From assembly GCA_944385935.1 (NCBI GenBank), contig CALWZC010000004.1:1-64000 (forward strand): a DNA stretch of 64,000 nt, read 5' to 3'. A program made the translations under genes and the position numbers. The stretch's first letter is position 1. Each line of letters starts with the position of its first letter. The stretch comes from an uncultured Anaerofilum sp. Its GTDB lineage: Bacteria; Bacillota; Clostridia; Oscillospirales; Ruminococcaceae. The notes below the pieces were generated by a model. The model did no database searches. It worked only from the letters and a program-made list of their open reading frames with translations, and was not told where the DNA came from. Positions 1-8,808 of this stretch are shown piece after piece.

Positions 1-88
1 CAATCCACAGCATCCCTTACAGTGTAGCATAGCCCTTGGAGAGGGGCTTTAATAACTACTACTCTATAATACAAGGAAGTGATGCGCA

Positions 89-2467
89 TTGCATCCACAA
101 ACTATGCTTGTCACCTTTGGGTGTTTGCTTCATGATATAGGTAAGATGTCATACCGTGCCGGTACCCGTTGCAAACACAGCCAATCGGGATATGATGTTG
201 TACAACAGGTATTTGGGGAATCTGTTCCCCAACCCATACTGGATTGTGTTCGCTGGCACCATTCCGATGCCATCCGTGCTGACCGCCCGGAGTGTGATAA
301 TATCGCCTATATTGCTTGTATTGCAGACAATATTTCCTCTGCTGCCGACCGCCGAGAAGAAGGAGATGGAACCGGCTTTGACCGCACCCTTCCTCTTTCT
401 CCCATATTTTTGCATCTAAACGAAACCGGAACCAACCGCCTCCCTGTTTCCATGGAGGCAACTGCCCAAAGCGGCGAACTTCAACTACCATATTTAAAAA
501 ACGCACGCTTGGACAAGCACAACTATGAATCCTTGTTGTTCCAATTAAAAAAGGAACTGGGCAACTTGCAACCCACAGAGGAGTGGCTCAATTCTTTGCT
601 GGCAGTAATGGAAACTTTTACCGCAAATATCCCTGCCAGCACCTCCCGTGGAGAAAGCCCAGACATTTCACTTTTTGACCATCTAAAAACAACCGCTGCC
701 CTTGGTGCTTGTATTAGTGAGTATTTGAGAGATGCTCAACAAACCGATTACCACGCCGCTTTGTTTAAAAAACAGGGACAAGCTGCTTTTTGGGACACAG
801 AAGCATTTTTGTTGTACTCTGCGGATTTTTCCGGCATACAGAAATTTATCTATACCATTTCTTCCGAAAATGCTTTGCGAACCCTCCGCAGTCGCTCCTT
901 TTTTCTGGATTTTCTCATGGAACACTATGTAGATGAACTGTTGACGGTGTGCGGGGTAAGTCGTGCAAATCTGTTGTATAGCGGTGGTGGACATTGCTAT
1001 CTGCTTTTGCCCAATACTGCCCCTGTGCGCAAAGCTGCGGATGCGTGGAATACTCGTTTTAATGAATGGCTGTTTGATGAGTTTGGCACACAGCTTTTTC
1101 TTGCCCATGGCTACACTGCTTGTACTGCCAACCAACTGACCAACACCCCTGCAAAGGATACCCCCTATAAGCAAATGTTTCGGCGGGTGTCCGCTGCCAT
1201 TGCTCAGCACAAACTCCATCGGGTAACTGCCCAACAGCTTCGCAGGCTCAACCAACAACCCCTAGGTGACCAAGGCAGAGAGTGCAGAATTTGTGGCAGA
1301 ACAACTACCCTTATGAAAAACAGAGAGCGTTGCTACTGGTGTGGACGGTTTGAGGATATTTCCAATAAAATCCAAGACTGTTCTGTCTATGTGGTGAGCA
1401 ATCAGCCTTCCCCTTTGGCTAATTTTTCTTTGCCTGGTGCAACAAAAGATAAGGTTTATATTTGCATGACCAATCAGATAGAGGCTCGCAGTCTGATGGA
1501 ACAAGGGGACACCATTGCCCGTATCTATACAAAAAATACCTTTTGCACCGGTATGAAATACAGTGCCTGTTTGTATGTGGGGGATCATGCCTTTAGCAAT
1601 CTTATGGAGGAACTTGCAGATAAATCCACCGGTATTCGGCGTTTGGCAGTGTGTCGCATGGATGTGGACGACTTGGGTCATGCCTTTGTATCAGGGTTTG
1701 AACAGCTGGATAAGCTGGATGACAAGCAGTTTCACTATGTTACCATCTCTCGCACCTCCAGCTTTTCCCGCCAAATGTCGCTGTTCTTTAAGCGGTATAT
1801 CAATGGCATTTTATCCAAGGAGCGTGATGGCAACAGGCTAAAATTGAGCATTGTCTATTCCGGTGGGGATGATGTGTTTTTAGTGGGTGCTTGGAATGAT
1901 ATTATAGAAGCTGCTGTACGCATTCAACAGGCATTTGAAGAGTTCACTTGTGGCACCTTGCACATTAGCGCAGGTGTGGGAATTTTTAACTCCCATTTTC
2001 CCATTCGCTCGGCAGCCCTGCAAACTGCTGAATTGGAGGAGGTTGCCAAAGAGCACAGGGGCAAAAATGCCATTGCCCTGTTTGATTCCTACGAAAAACA
2101 GCATGTCTATTCTTGGAGTGATTTTACTGATGGGGTGCTTGGTGAAAAAGAAACCGTTCTAAAGGAATTTTTTGATAACAATGATGACCGTGGAAATTCT
2201 GTGCTGTATCGTATCAACGAATTGTTAAAAGGGGTAAAGAAGAAAGGGAGTATCAATTTAGCACGGTATGCCTATTTGTTGGCACGGTTGGAGCCATCCC
2301 CAAAAGATGCTCGCCACAGGCTTTATAAAAATTTTTGCGACAAAATGTACCAATGGGCGTTGGACAAAACACACCGTGGGCAGCTAATAACAGCGATTTT
2401 ATTGTATGTGTACCAAACCCGAAAGGAGAGTGAAAAAGATGGCATTTTACCAAAACAACAGGGATAA
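89..2467 (+). CDS. cas10: Cas10/Csm1, large subunit of type III-A CRISPR effector
   Basis: Signature subunit of the Csm interference complex. It is expected to cut ssDNA through its HD domain and to make cyclic oligoadenylate through its Palm domain once target RNA is bound. The 792-residue product has H15-D16 in an LLHDIGK motif, a zinc finger with C399/C402 and C415/C418, a first Palm near residues 290-310 (YSGGGH), and an intact GGDD at 592-595, so both activities look preserved. The start is a TTG at 89: it gives the usual distance to the HD motif, with AAGGA at 73-77. The next in-frame ATG is at 104. First visible gene of a tightly overlapping operon. The 88 bases upstream hold only a weak hairpin near 31-48 and a TATAAT at 64-69 that is too close to be the obvious promoter. 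Confidence 0.95.
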   Translation: MHPQTMLVTFGCLLHDIGKMSYRAGTRCKHSQSGYDVVQQVFGESVPQPILDCVRWHHSDAIRADRPECDNIAYIACIADNISSAADRREEGDGTGFDRTLPLSPIFLHLNETGTNRLPVSMEATAQSGELQLPYLKNARLDKHNYESLLFQLKKELGNLQPTEEWLNSLLAVMETFTANIPASTSRGESPDISLFDHLKTTAALGACISEYLRDAQQTDYHAALFKKQGQAAFWDTEAFLLYSADFSGIQKFIYTISSENALRTLRSRSFFLDFLMEHYVDELLTVCGVSRANLLYSGGGHCYLLLPNTAPVRKAADAWNTRFNEWLFDEFGTQLFLAHGYTACTANQLTNTPAKDTPYKQMFRRVSAAIAQHKLHRVTAQQLRRLNQQPLGDQGRECRICGRTTTLMKNRERCYWCGRFEDISNKIQDCSVYVVSNQPSPLANFSLPGATKDKVYICMTNQIEARSLMEQGDTIARIYTKNTFCTGMKYSACLYVGDHAFSNLMEELADKSTGIRRLAVCRMDVDDLGHAFVSGFEQLDKLDDKQFHYVTISRTSSFSRQMSLFFKRYINGILSKERDGNRLKLSIVYSGGDDVFLVGAWNDIIEAAVRIQQAFEEFTCGTLHISAGVGIFNSHFPIRSAALQTAELEEVAKEHRGKNAIALFDSYEKQHVYSWSDFTDGVLGEKETVLKEFFDNNDDRGNSVLYRINELLKGVKKKGSINLARYAYLLARLEPSPKDARHRLYKNFCDKMYQWALDKTHRGQLITAILLYVYQTRKESEKDGILPKQQG

Positions 2468-2930
2468 TAGAAACAATAGGAGCAATGACAGACGGAACCA
2501 AGGGCAGCAGTTCCACAACCGACAGTCCCAACAGTCACGCCCACAGCCGGAAAGTATCAATCCTCTCCTACTGCCAGAAGATTATGTAAAAGAGGCAGAG
2601 GATATTATTTTAAAAGAAGAATGGTTTCGCAGAATTACAACCTCTAAAATTCGTAGACTTTTTAGTCTGTTGATTGATAGCTACAACCTAGAAAGTATAT
2701 ATACAGACAAAACCTTGAAGCCGGAAACCGTTCGCCAACTGCATTTGGCACAGATTCGCATGTTGTATGAAGCGGGTAGGGATAAGAATGTAAAAGCCTT
2801 TTTGGAAAGTACAAAACTTGTCCATTACTTAAAGGCAATTAAAGATGACCATGATGCTTTTATCAACTATTTTCACTATATGGAAGCTCTTGTGGCATAT
2901 CACAAATATTTTGGTGGCAAGGAGGCTTAA
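2439..2930 (+). CDS. csm2: Csm2, small subunit of the Csm complex
   Basis: Small helical subunit that lines the inner filament of the type III-A complex and contacts the crRNA-target duplex. The 163-residue product opens with a disordered N-terminus rich in Asn, Gln and Arg (about residues 5-35). A helical region follows with the family's KIRRLFSL and IRMLYEAGR segments. The ATG at 2439 is chosen because an AAAGGAGA ribosome site precedes it. It overlaps the end of cas10 by 29 bases, which implies translational coupling. Identification rests on position and sequence character, since Csm2 proteins diverge strongly. Confidence 0.88.
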   Translation: MAFYQNNRDNRNNRSNDRRNQGQQFHNRQSQQSRPQPESINPLLLPEDYVKEAEDIILKEEWFRRITTSKIRRLFSLLIDSYNLESIYTDKTLKPETVRQLHLAQIRMLYEAGRDKNVKAFLESTKLVHYLKAIKDDHDAFINYFHYMEALVAYHKYFGGKEA

Positions 2931-2936
2931 TGCTAT

Positions 2937-3602
2937 ATGTATGGTAAACTTTTGATTCGCTGTAAACTGACGGTACTCACCGGTATGCACATTGGCGGCT
3001 CAGATACATATTCTGCCATTGGTGCGGTAGATGCGCCGGTTATACGTGACCCTCGTACCCATCTACCCATTGTGCCGGGCAGCAGCCTAAAAGGAAAGCT
3101 GCGCTCCCTGTTGGCAAAAAGCACCTGCTGTGATGTGGAGAATATGCCATCCATCAATGAGGATGCCCCCCAAATAAAACGCCTCTTTGGTAGCGCAAAC
3201 CCTGTGCAGCCGGCAAAATTGCAATTTGCCGATGCCTTTGTAAGCAATTTTGACGAGATGAAAGCCATTGGCTTAACCGAAGTGAAAAGCGAAAACGTCA
3301 TTGACCGCCAAACCTCAGCGGCAAAACCTCGCCAGATTGAACGTGTTGTTTCTGGTGTGACCTTTGATGTATGTATGACCTATCAGTTGACCGACGAAAA
3401 ACAAGCTATGGAAGATATGTCCCTATTGGTAAAAGGAATGCGGCTGTTACAAATGGATTATCTAGGCGGCCATGGCTCCCGTGGCAGCGGTCGGGTAAGC
3501 CTGCATGATTTCCGTCTGGAACAGTTTGGTTCCAATATGGACACCCAACCACTACTGGAACTCTTCCGCGAGGTGGAAAAGTATGAATTGTTTACTGTTT
3601 AA
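2937..3602 (+). CDS. csm3: Csm3, RAMP backbone subunit and target RNA nuclease
   Basis: Repeated backbone subunit that cuts bound target RNA at 6-nt intervals. The 221-residue product begins with the conserved RAMP strand followed by a GG-rich turn and IGAVDAPVIRDP. The catalytic aspartate falls at D32, the same position reported for characterised Csm3 proteins, so RNA cleavage should be intact. SSLKGKLRSLL is the usual RAMP helix. A glycine-rich GGHGSRGSGRV loop lies near residue 180. AAGGAGG at 2919-2925 supports the start. It sits 6 bases after csm2 and overlaps csm4. Confidence 0.95.
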   Translation: MYGKLLIRCKLTVLTGMHIGGSDTYSAIGAVDAPVIRDPRTHLPIVPGSSLKGKLRSLLAKSTCCDVENMPSINEDAPQIKRLFGSANPVQPAKLQFADAFVSNFDEMKAIGLTEVKSENVIDRQTSAAKPRQIERVVSGVTFDVCMTYQLTDEKQAMEDMSLLVKGMRLLQMDYLGGHGSRGSGRVSLHDFRLEQFGSNMDTQPLLELFREVEKYELFTV

Positions 3603-4551
3603 ACTCCATTTTGAAACACCAGTGCATTTTGGTTCCTCTGATTCGGCACTGTCCTTGTATACCTCTGAGGAAACCTTTTGTGCGGATACCCTGTTCTCTG
3701 CCTTGTGCCACACAGCTTTGTCATTCTATGGCCCTTCTGGGTTGGAAACCTTGTGCCAATGGGTAAAGGAAGGAAAACTTTTCCTGAGCGATGGAATGCC
3801 ATGGAAAAATAATGTTTTGTATTTGCCAAAACCCTGCATGGTGGCAGACAATGGAAACAAGGAAGTAGATGCAAATATCCGCAAATTGGTGAAAAAAACT
3901 CGTTGGATTCCGGTGGGCAGCTTTGGTGCTTTTGCGGACTCGCTGGCAGGTGGGGAACCATATATCCCAAAAAAATCTTCTTTAAGGTTTGGTCAGCATT
4001 TTGAAGTGACCCGTGCAGCGGTCTATGAGGACAAGGACACCATGCCATACGCAGTGGGGGCTTTTGCATTTGATGAGGGATGTGGCTTGTATCTCCTTGC
4101 AAAGTGTTCCCCCGATGTGCAGCAAGAATTGCGCTTTTTGCTGGAAGGTCTGGGGAAAAGCGGCATTGGCGGAAAAGTAAGCACTGGTTATGGTCGGTTT
4201 TCGGTAGAGTGCCAACCCTTGGATAAAGCTGCACAGGATGAACAATATCGCTGGTTATACCATGCCCTAAACCATCCGGCAAAGCGGTACCTTCTGCTTA
4301 CCACAAGTTTGCCGTCTGATGCTGAACTGGATGAAACACTACAAAAAGCAGGGTTTCAAATTGTGCGCCGTGGAGGATTTGTGCAGTCTAGCACCTATGC
4401 GAAAACCTCGCAAAAAAAGAGAACACAGTATTTTTTAGCCGCTGGTGCGGTACTGTGCCGCCCCTTTGCAGGGGATTTGTACCTTGTGGGAGAGGGTGCC
4501 CATCCAGTATACCGGTATAGTCGACCAATTCTATTGGGGGTGGATTTATGA
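3583..4551 (+). CDS. csm4: Csm4, RAMP subunit capping the crRNA 5' tag end
   Basis: RAMP protein that binds the 5' repeat tag of crRNA and joins Cas10 to the backbone. The 322-residue product has an N-terminal RRM-like strand (LLFKLHFETPVHFG), the FCADTLFSALCHTAL helix typical of Csm4, and a glycine-rich loop (GLGKSGIGGKVSTGYGRF) near residue 195. The ATG at 3583 is preceded by GAGGTGG and lies inside the last codons of csm3. In-frame codons further upstream lack a ribosome site. The stop overlaps the csm5 start by ATGA. Confidence 0.92.
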   Translation: MNCLLFKLHFETPVHFGSSDSALSLYTSEETFCADTLFSALCHTALSFYGPSGLETLCQWVKEGKLFLSDGMPWKNNVLYLPKPCMVADNGNKEVDANIRKLVKKTRWIPVGSFGAFADSLAGGEPYIPKKSSLRFGQHFEVTRAAVYEDKDTMPYAVGAFAFDEGCGLYLLAKCSPDVQQELRFLLEGLGKSGIGGKVSTGYGRFSVECQPLDKAAQDEQYRWLYHALNHPAKRYLLLTTSLPSDAELDETLQKAGFQIVRRGGFVQSSTYAKTSQKKRTQYFLAAGAVLCRPFAGDLYLVGEGAHPVYRYSRPILLGVDL

Positions 4552-5591
4552 TACAACTGGAACATCTGCAAGTTTATGATTTGACTCTTACTGTAAAAAC
4601 ACCCATATTTGTGGGCAGTGGTACATGCTATTGCAAACATGAGTATATGTATGATTCTTGGAACCAGAAAGTATACATTGTAAACCAAGATGCCCTTTTT
4701 ACTCTTTTGCTAGAAAGGGATTTAATTGATAGGTATGAAAATTTTATCCTGCGAAAAGACAAGAAGAATTTGCACAGTTTTCTAAAAACAGAATGTGGCT
4801 GTTCGGAGGATGATATTCACAGTTTGGTGCAGTATAGCTTATCTGCACAGGATGCCTTGAAAGCAAAGGAAAGTTTAAAAGAAATTCATGCTTTTCAACG
4901 CAATGCAGATGGTAGGGCTTATATTTCGGGTTCCAGTGTAAAGGGCGCATTGCGCACAGTGTACTTGCTACATTGTATTTTGGCGGACAAAGGGCGACAT
5001 GGTGAATTTTCGGAACCCAAGTACCTACACACACTGTCCTGTAAAGGGCAAAAAAAAGAAGATGCCTTGAATAGCATCTTTCGTGGAATTCAAATATCGG
5101 ATAGTATCCCCATTGGGGACGATTCTATGATTTTGGCTGGCAAATATGACATCAGCACAAAAGGAACTGAAAAAAAAGTCAATGTTTGCAGAGAATGTGT
5201 AAAGCCGGGGCATAGAATCCACATGAAACTTACCTTAGACCAGTCCATTTTAAAAGATAAAATCACAAAGGAAATTTTACTAGAAAGTATTGGAGAGTTT
5301 TCGGAATATTACCAAAAAACATATGTACCTCATTTTGAGGCACCTTCCACCCAAACCATGCAAAACTGTTTGATTCTGGGCGGTGGTGCAGGATTCTTTT
5401 CCAAAACGCTAACTTACCCCTATTATGGGGAACAAGAAGGGTTGAAAAGAGTAGCTGAAAATATGTGTCATTTTAGGAATCACCACCATGAACAGGACAA
5501 AATACTAGGTATTTCTCCTCACATGATGAAGTATACAAAATTTGGCGGTAAATTGTATCCTTTTGGTTTGTGCGAGGTGGATATAGAATGA
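4548..5591 (+). CDS. csm5: Csm5, RAMP subunit capping the crRNA 3' end
   Basis: Head RAMP subunit of the Csm complex. In characterised systems it also recruits host nucleases for crRNA 3' trimming. The 347-residue product has a RAMP N-terminus (LTVKTPIFVGSG), the ISGSSVKGALRTVYL motif near residue 127, and a C-terminal region ending in FGGKLYPFGLCEV. It is joined to csm4 and to cas6 by four-base ATGA overlaps, so it is probably translated by reinitiation. Confidence 0.9.
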   Translation: MIQLEHLQVYDLTLTVKTPIFVGSGTCYCKHEYMYDSWNQKVYIVNQDALFTLLLERDLIDRYENFILRKDKKNLHSFLKTECGCSEDDIHSLVQYSLSAQDALKAKESLKEIHAFQRNADGRAYISGSSVKGALRTVYLLHCILADKGRHGEFSEPKYLHTLSCKGQKKEDALNSIFRGIQISDSIPIGDDSMILAGKYDISTKGTEKKVNVCRECVKPGHRIHMKLTLDQSILKDKITKEILLESIGEFSEYYQKTYVPHFEAPSTQTMQNCLILGGGAGFFSKTLTYPYYGEQEGLKRVAENMCHFRNHHHEQDKILGISPHMMKYTKFGGKLYPFGLCEVDIE

Positions 5592-6343
5592 TACGGCAAT
5601 ATGTTTTTTTGGTGTCACAAGCTGATAAACAGCCTATCCCAAATTTCTGGGCTTACCGCTTATATGCGTGGATGTTGGAACAAGTGCCTCCCAGCTATGG
5701 AGAGCAACTGCACATAGAGGGAGAAACGCCTATTTCCCAATATCTTTATTTTAATCGAGATTTGCAGCAGAATCTATGGACGGTGAGCCTGCTCAATGAC
5801 CAGATGATTGAGATTTTTGGCCCAGTTTTAGACCAACTTCACATCATCCAGCTCCATGGGCTTTGTCTATCTGTTGTGTTACAACATGTACGAGAGGAAA
5901 CTATATCCGACCTTATAGGACGTGAGAAGGAAATCTCTAACAATCGTAGAATAAGATTGTATTTTGCTGCTCCCACTGCCTTTAAGAGCGATGGCCGCTA
6001 TGGGATTTTTCCCCAAGAACGATGGTTGTTGCAAAGCATGGTAAAAAAGTGGAATCAGGTTTGCCCAAATATGCCATTGGAGGATGCCGATGCTCTTATC
6101 TTGTTGGAAAAAGGACTGCATATTGTAGATTATTCTTTGCGCACAGTACGCTATTCCCTGAAAGGCACAAAGATACCTGCTTTTGTAGGAAACATTGTAA
6201 TGGAATCCCGTTTATCGGCACCTTTGCAGGAAATTTGGCAATTGCTTGTTGCCTTAGCACCATACAGCGGTATTGGAATTAAAACCACCTTAGGAATGGG
6301 TGGAGTGTTTAGCGAATCCACACAATCTGAAAAAATTATATAA
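5588..6343 (+). CDS. cas6: Cas6 pre-crRNA endoribonuclease
   Basis: Repeat-cutting RNase that matures crRNA for type III-A complexes. The 251-residue product has the tandem-ferredoxin RAMP pattern, ending in a glycine-rich loop GIGIKTTLGMGGV at about residues 229-241, which is the hallmark of Cas6. The ATG at 5588 overlaps the csm5 stop. It is the last gene of the operon, and a strong terminator follows at 6386. No Csm6 or other CARF nuclease and no adaptation genes follow. Confidence 0.85.
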   Translation: MIRQYVFLVSQADKQPIPNFWAYRLYAWMLEQVPPSYGEQLHIEGETPISQYLYFNRDLQQNLWTVSLLNDQMIEIFGPVLDQLHIIQLHGLCLSVVLQHVREETISDLIGREKEISNNRRIRLYFAAPTAFKSDGRYGIFPQERWLLQSMVKKWNQVCPNMPLEDADALILLEKGLHIVDYSLRTVRYSLKGTKIPAFVGNIVMESRLSAPLQEIWQLLVALAPYSGIGIKTTLGMGGVFSESTQSEKII

Positions 6344-6385
6344 TAGCAAGTTTTAAGGTTTATTTAAAACTACACAAAAATTTTT

Positions 6386-6445
6386 ATTCTCCCTTTTATG
6401 GGCAGTGGCTGTTTTTACTGTCCCATAGAAAAGGGAGAATTTTTG
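6386..6445 (+). terminator. Intrinsic terminator after the csm operon
   Basis: Arms ATTCTCCCTTTT (6386-6397) and AAAAGGGAGAAT pair, extended by inner ATGGG and TCCCAT arms, and are followed by TTTTT. It lies 43 bases after cas6 and closes the CRISPR operon. Confidence 0.85.
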
Positions 6446-6480
6446 CAAAATTTTTCATGTGATGTTTTTGTCCTCTATTT

Positions 6481-6510
6481 TTGGACTTTAGGTGCTTTAT
6501 GTGTTATAAT
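6481..6510 (+). promoter_or_regulatory. Promoter upstream of the 6645 gene
   Basis: TTGGAC (6481-6486), 18-base spacer and TATAAT (6505-6510). A roughly 130-base leader follows before the gene at 6645. I see no recognisable riboswitch in it. Confidence 0.55.
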
Positions 6511-6644
6511 AGAAAATAACCGTTGAAAATGGTAGAAAGCGAACTAAGACGGCAAAAGGTATCAAATTGGTGGAAGTATTTAAAATGTTTCAGTATAGCA
6601 TTCATATGGGTTGCTTTTGCTGAAAAGTGAGGAGAAGAATAAAT

Positions 6645-6971
6645 ATGGATTTGTTAAAAATATTTGAAGACTTTAAATCTCATTTGGAATTTAATATCTA
6701 CAAAGATATACAGGCTTTTTTGGATGAGAGGCAGGACATCAGAAATTGTAGTATTGAAATAGATGAGGAAGAAAAAATTCTAATCACAATTGCATTGTGC
6801 GATTTTTCAAAGGAAAAAGGGAAAGAATTATTTTCTGAGTTTTTGAATTTTATTGGATATGAAAACTACAATTTGTTTATTCATGAAACAAAAGACAATG
6901 CGGAAAGATATCTGTATCTAACAAAGGGTGATACTGTGCAGGGAGTAAAAATGGAAATGCTAATATATTAA
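6645..6971 (+). CDS. Small acidic protein of unknown function
   Basis: I do not recognise this 108-residue protein. It is acidic and predicted cytosolic, with no signal peptide or membrane segment, and alternates helix and strand (MDLLKIFEDFKSH, then IEIDEEEKILITIAL, later ERYLYLTKGDTV). The ATG at 6645 is preceded by GAGGAGAAG. An in-frame GTG at 6627 is less likely because it overlaps that ribosome site. It follows the CRISPR operon but has its own promoter, so it should not be assumed to be a Cas accessory protein. Confidence 0.65.
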   Translation: MDLLKIFEDFKSHLEFNIYKDIQAFLDERQDIRNCSIEIDEEEKILITIALCDFSKEKGKELFSEFLNFIGYENYNLFIHETKDNAERYLYLTKGDTVQGVKMEMLIY

Positions 6972-7110
6972 CAAAATAGAAAGTATTCCTATAAAAGTGC
7001 TATCCTGTCGATATTCACTATTAAGGTATGGCAAAGAAAAACTCCTTTTCCTATTTGGTAAAAAGTGCTATAATGGGAAGCAATAAATCCTAAAAGGAGA
7101 AGTTACCCCG

Positions 7111-7647
7111 ATGGAGAGTATATTTTGTAATTCTTGTGGCACACTGATTCCCAAAGGAGTTGGTGCCTGTCCCTTTTGTCATAGGGAGGTAGACTGGTCT
7201 ACTGGTGTTCAGCCTCCACGCTACATCTTTGAAACTTCTACACCATTATCCAAAGAAAAAGCATCCTTCCCTAGTTCTCTTTTTTCAGAACAACCAAATG
7301 CACAAAAAGCAACAGAATCAGGAAAAGAGCCATCTGCAAAAAAAGTGGAAACAATTTCTTTGCCGGATATGGACAATTTGTTGGAAGGGGCATACACTCT
7401 TGAGCCAGAACAAGACCCGTTGCATTTTGGAGAAATGTTGCTGTTGATTTTAGCAGCATTGTTCCCAGTGGTGGGGGCTATTATTTTGGCTATTGTGGCA
7501 TTTACTGGAGGAGATACAAAAGTCAATAGGCAAACCGCAGCAAAGGCATTGTTGGTGGCACATTTTATTTTAACTTTATTTGTAATTGCTTTGGGAATGT
7601 CTGTCCTAAATTATCTGACCATGTTGTTGGCATATCCTTTGTATTAA
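7111..7647 (+). CDS. Zinc-ribbon membrane protein, unknown role
   Basis: The 178-residue protein starts with a treble-clef type zinc ribbon (C6-x2-C9 and C20-x2-C23). A low-complexity Ser/Lys linker (about 35-100) follows, then two hydrophobic segments near 108-130 and 145-170. This plan is common in small Firmicutes membrane proteins of unknown function. AAAGGAGAA precedes the ATG, and a TATAAT at 7069-7074 suggests its own promoter. The ribbon probably faces the cytoplasm, but topology is inferred only from hydrophobicity. Confidence 0.7.
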   Translation: MESIFCNSCGTLIPKGVGACPFCHREVDWSTGVQPPRYIFETSTPLSKEKASFPSSLFSEQPNAQKATESGKEPSAKKVETISLPDMDNLLEGAYTLEPEQDPLHFGEMLLLILAALFPVVGAIILAIVAFTGGDTKVNRQTAAKALLVAHFILTLFVIALGMSVLNYLTMLLAYPLY

Positions 7648-7672
7648 AAAGGTTTTATATTCAAAACAGTAG

Positions 7673-8566
7673 TTACACTCCTGTCAAATCAAAGGCAGGG
7701 GTGTATTCCTCTTTTGCACTGCTTTTTTCCTGCATATATCCTTCACTCAATCCCAAGTCCAAAGCGGTTTGGATAACTTGCTTATATTCCCATGTAGAAA
7801 TTCTTCTAGATAGTTCTTTAAATTGACTTGCGTTATGAAAGGGAGTATATTGGCTCATAAAGCTGGGGATAAAACTACCCTGTGGCAAAGATGCCATCCA
7901 TTGCAAAACCGCTTTGCTATCGGCAAGATTGCCGGGCAATGCCAGATGTCGCAAAATAACACCATGGGTCAAAATTCCATCTTCATTGTATTTGCAATTA
8001 CCATTGTGAAATAGCATTCTTTCAATGGCTTTGGTGGCTACAGGAAAGTAATCTTCTGTAAAAGAATATTTTTGTGAGCATTCCGAAGAATGGTACTTGA
8101 TGTCTGCCAACCATACAGTTACATAGTTGGCCAAAAGGTCAATGGTTTCAATGGTCTCATAGGAAGATGTGTTGCAAACAATGGGAAGCTGTAAGCCTTT
8201 TTTGTGTGCCATTTCCAATGCTTCCACTATCCAAGGAGCCCAGTGCCCCGGTGTGACCAAGTTGATATTATGGGCACCTTGTGCTTGCAAATGTAAAAAA
8301 ATATCTGCCAACTGTGTGGTGGATATCTGTTTTCCGTACCCTTCCGCACTGATTGTATAGTTTTGGCAATAGCAGCACTGGAGGCTACAACCAGAAAAAA
8401 ACACCGTTCCACTGCCACGGGTTCCACTGATACAAGGTTCTTCCCAGTGGTGCAAAGCGGCACGAGCAATGGTAACAGTGCTGCCACCTCTGCACATTCC
8501 AATGCTTGTTGTGCGGTTGGCTTTACATTTTCGGGGGCATAGTGTGCAGGAAGTAGGAATTTCCAT
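7673..8566 (-). CDS. PflX-like radical SAM protein
   Basis: Predicted radical S-adenosylmethionine enzyme of the group related to pyruvate-formate-lyase activating enzymes (COG1313/PflX-like); the substrate is not known. The 297-residue product has the cluster motif C60-x3-C64-x2-C67 and an N-terminal cysteine set (C7, C10, C14, C25) that could bind metal. LVTPGHWAPWIVEAL and NTSSYE follow the usual barrel strands. The ATG at 8566 is preceded by GAAAGG; longer in-frame extensions have no ribosome site. It is divergent from the dehydrogenase gene at 8809, with no obvious partner protein beside it. Confidence 0.8.
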   Translation of the reverse strand: MEIPTSCTLCPRKCKANRTTSIGMCRGGSTVTIARAALHHWEEPCISGTRGSGTVFFSGCSLQCCYCQNYTISAEGYGKQISTTQLADIFLHLQAQGAHNINLVTPGHWAPWIVEALEMAHKKGLQLPIVCNTSSYETIETIDLLANYVTVWLADIKYHSSECSQKYSFTEDYFPVATKAIERMLFHNGNCKYNEDGILTHGVILRHLALPGNLADSKAVLQWMASLPQGSFIPSFMSQYTPFHNASQFKELSRRISTWEYKQVIQTALDLGLSEGYMQEKSSAKEEYTPAFDLTGV

Positions 8567-8714
8567 AAAAAACAACCTTTCTATGGGATAAAAATTTGAA
8601 ACGAAAAAGATAGAAGAATATTGCACTATTATACTGAAATTCTTGGCAATCAACAAGGGCTAATCCCATAAAATTTGTAGTGTGCCAGATATTGCCTTAT
8701 AGGTCGATAGAAAA

Positions 8715-8743
8715 TTGACAAACTTTTTTTAGATGGGTATAAT
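8715..8743 (+). promoter_or_regulatory. Consensus promoter of the dehydrogenase gene
   Basis: TTGACA (8715-8720), 17-base spacer and TATAAT (8738-8743), about 65 bases before the start codon at 8809. A near-perfect sigma-70 type promoter. Confidence 0.85.
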
Positions 8744-8808
8744 GGTTGTATTGTAGGCTTTATTCTAAATAAGGAACAAAAAAGTCAAAAGAGAGGGGTT
8801 CGGATAGT

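Noticed and set aside
1-88. Possible last CRISPR repeat around 31-58 (AGCCC...GGGCT hairpin)
   Set aside because: Only one copy is visible, so a repeat cannot be shown. It could be any small hairpin. The upstream sequence is needed.
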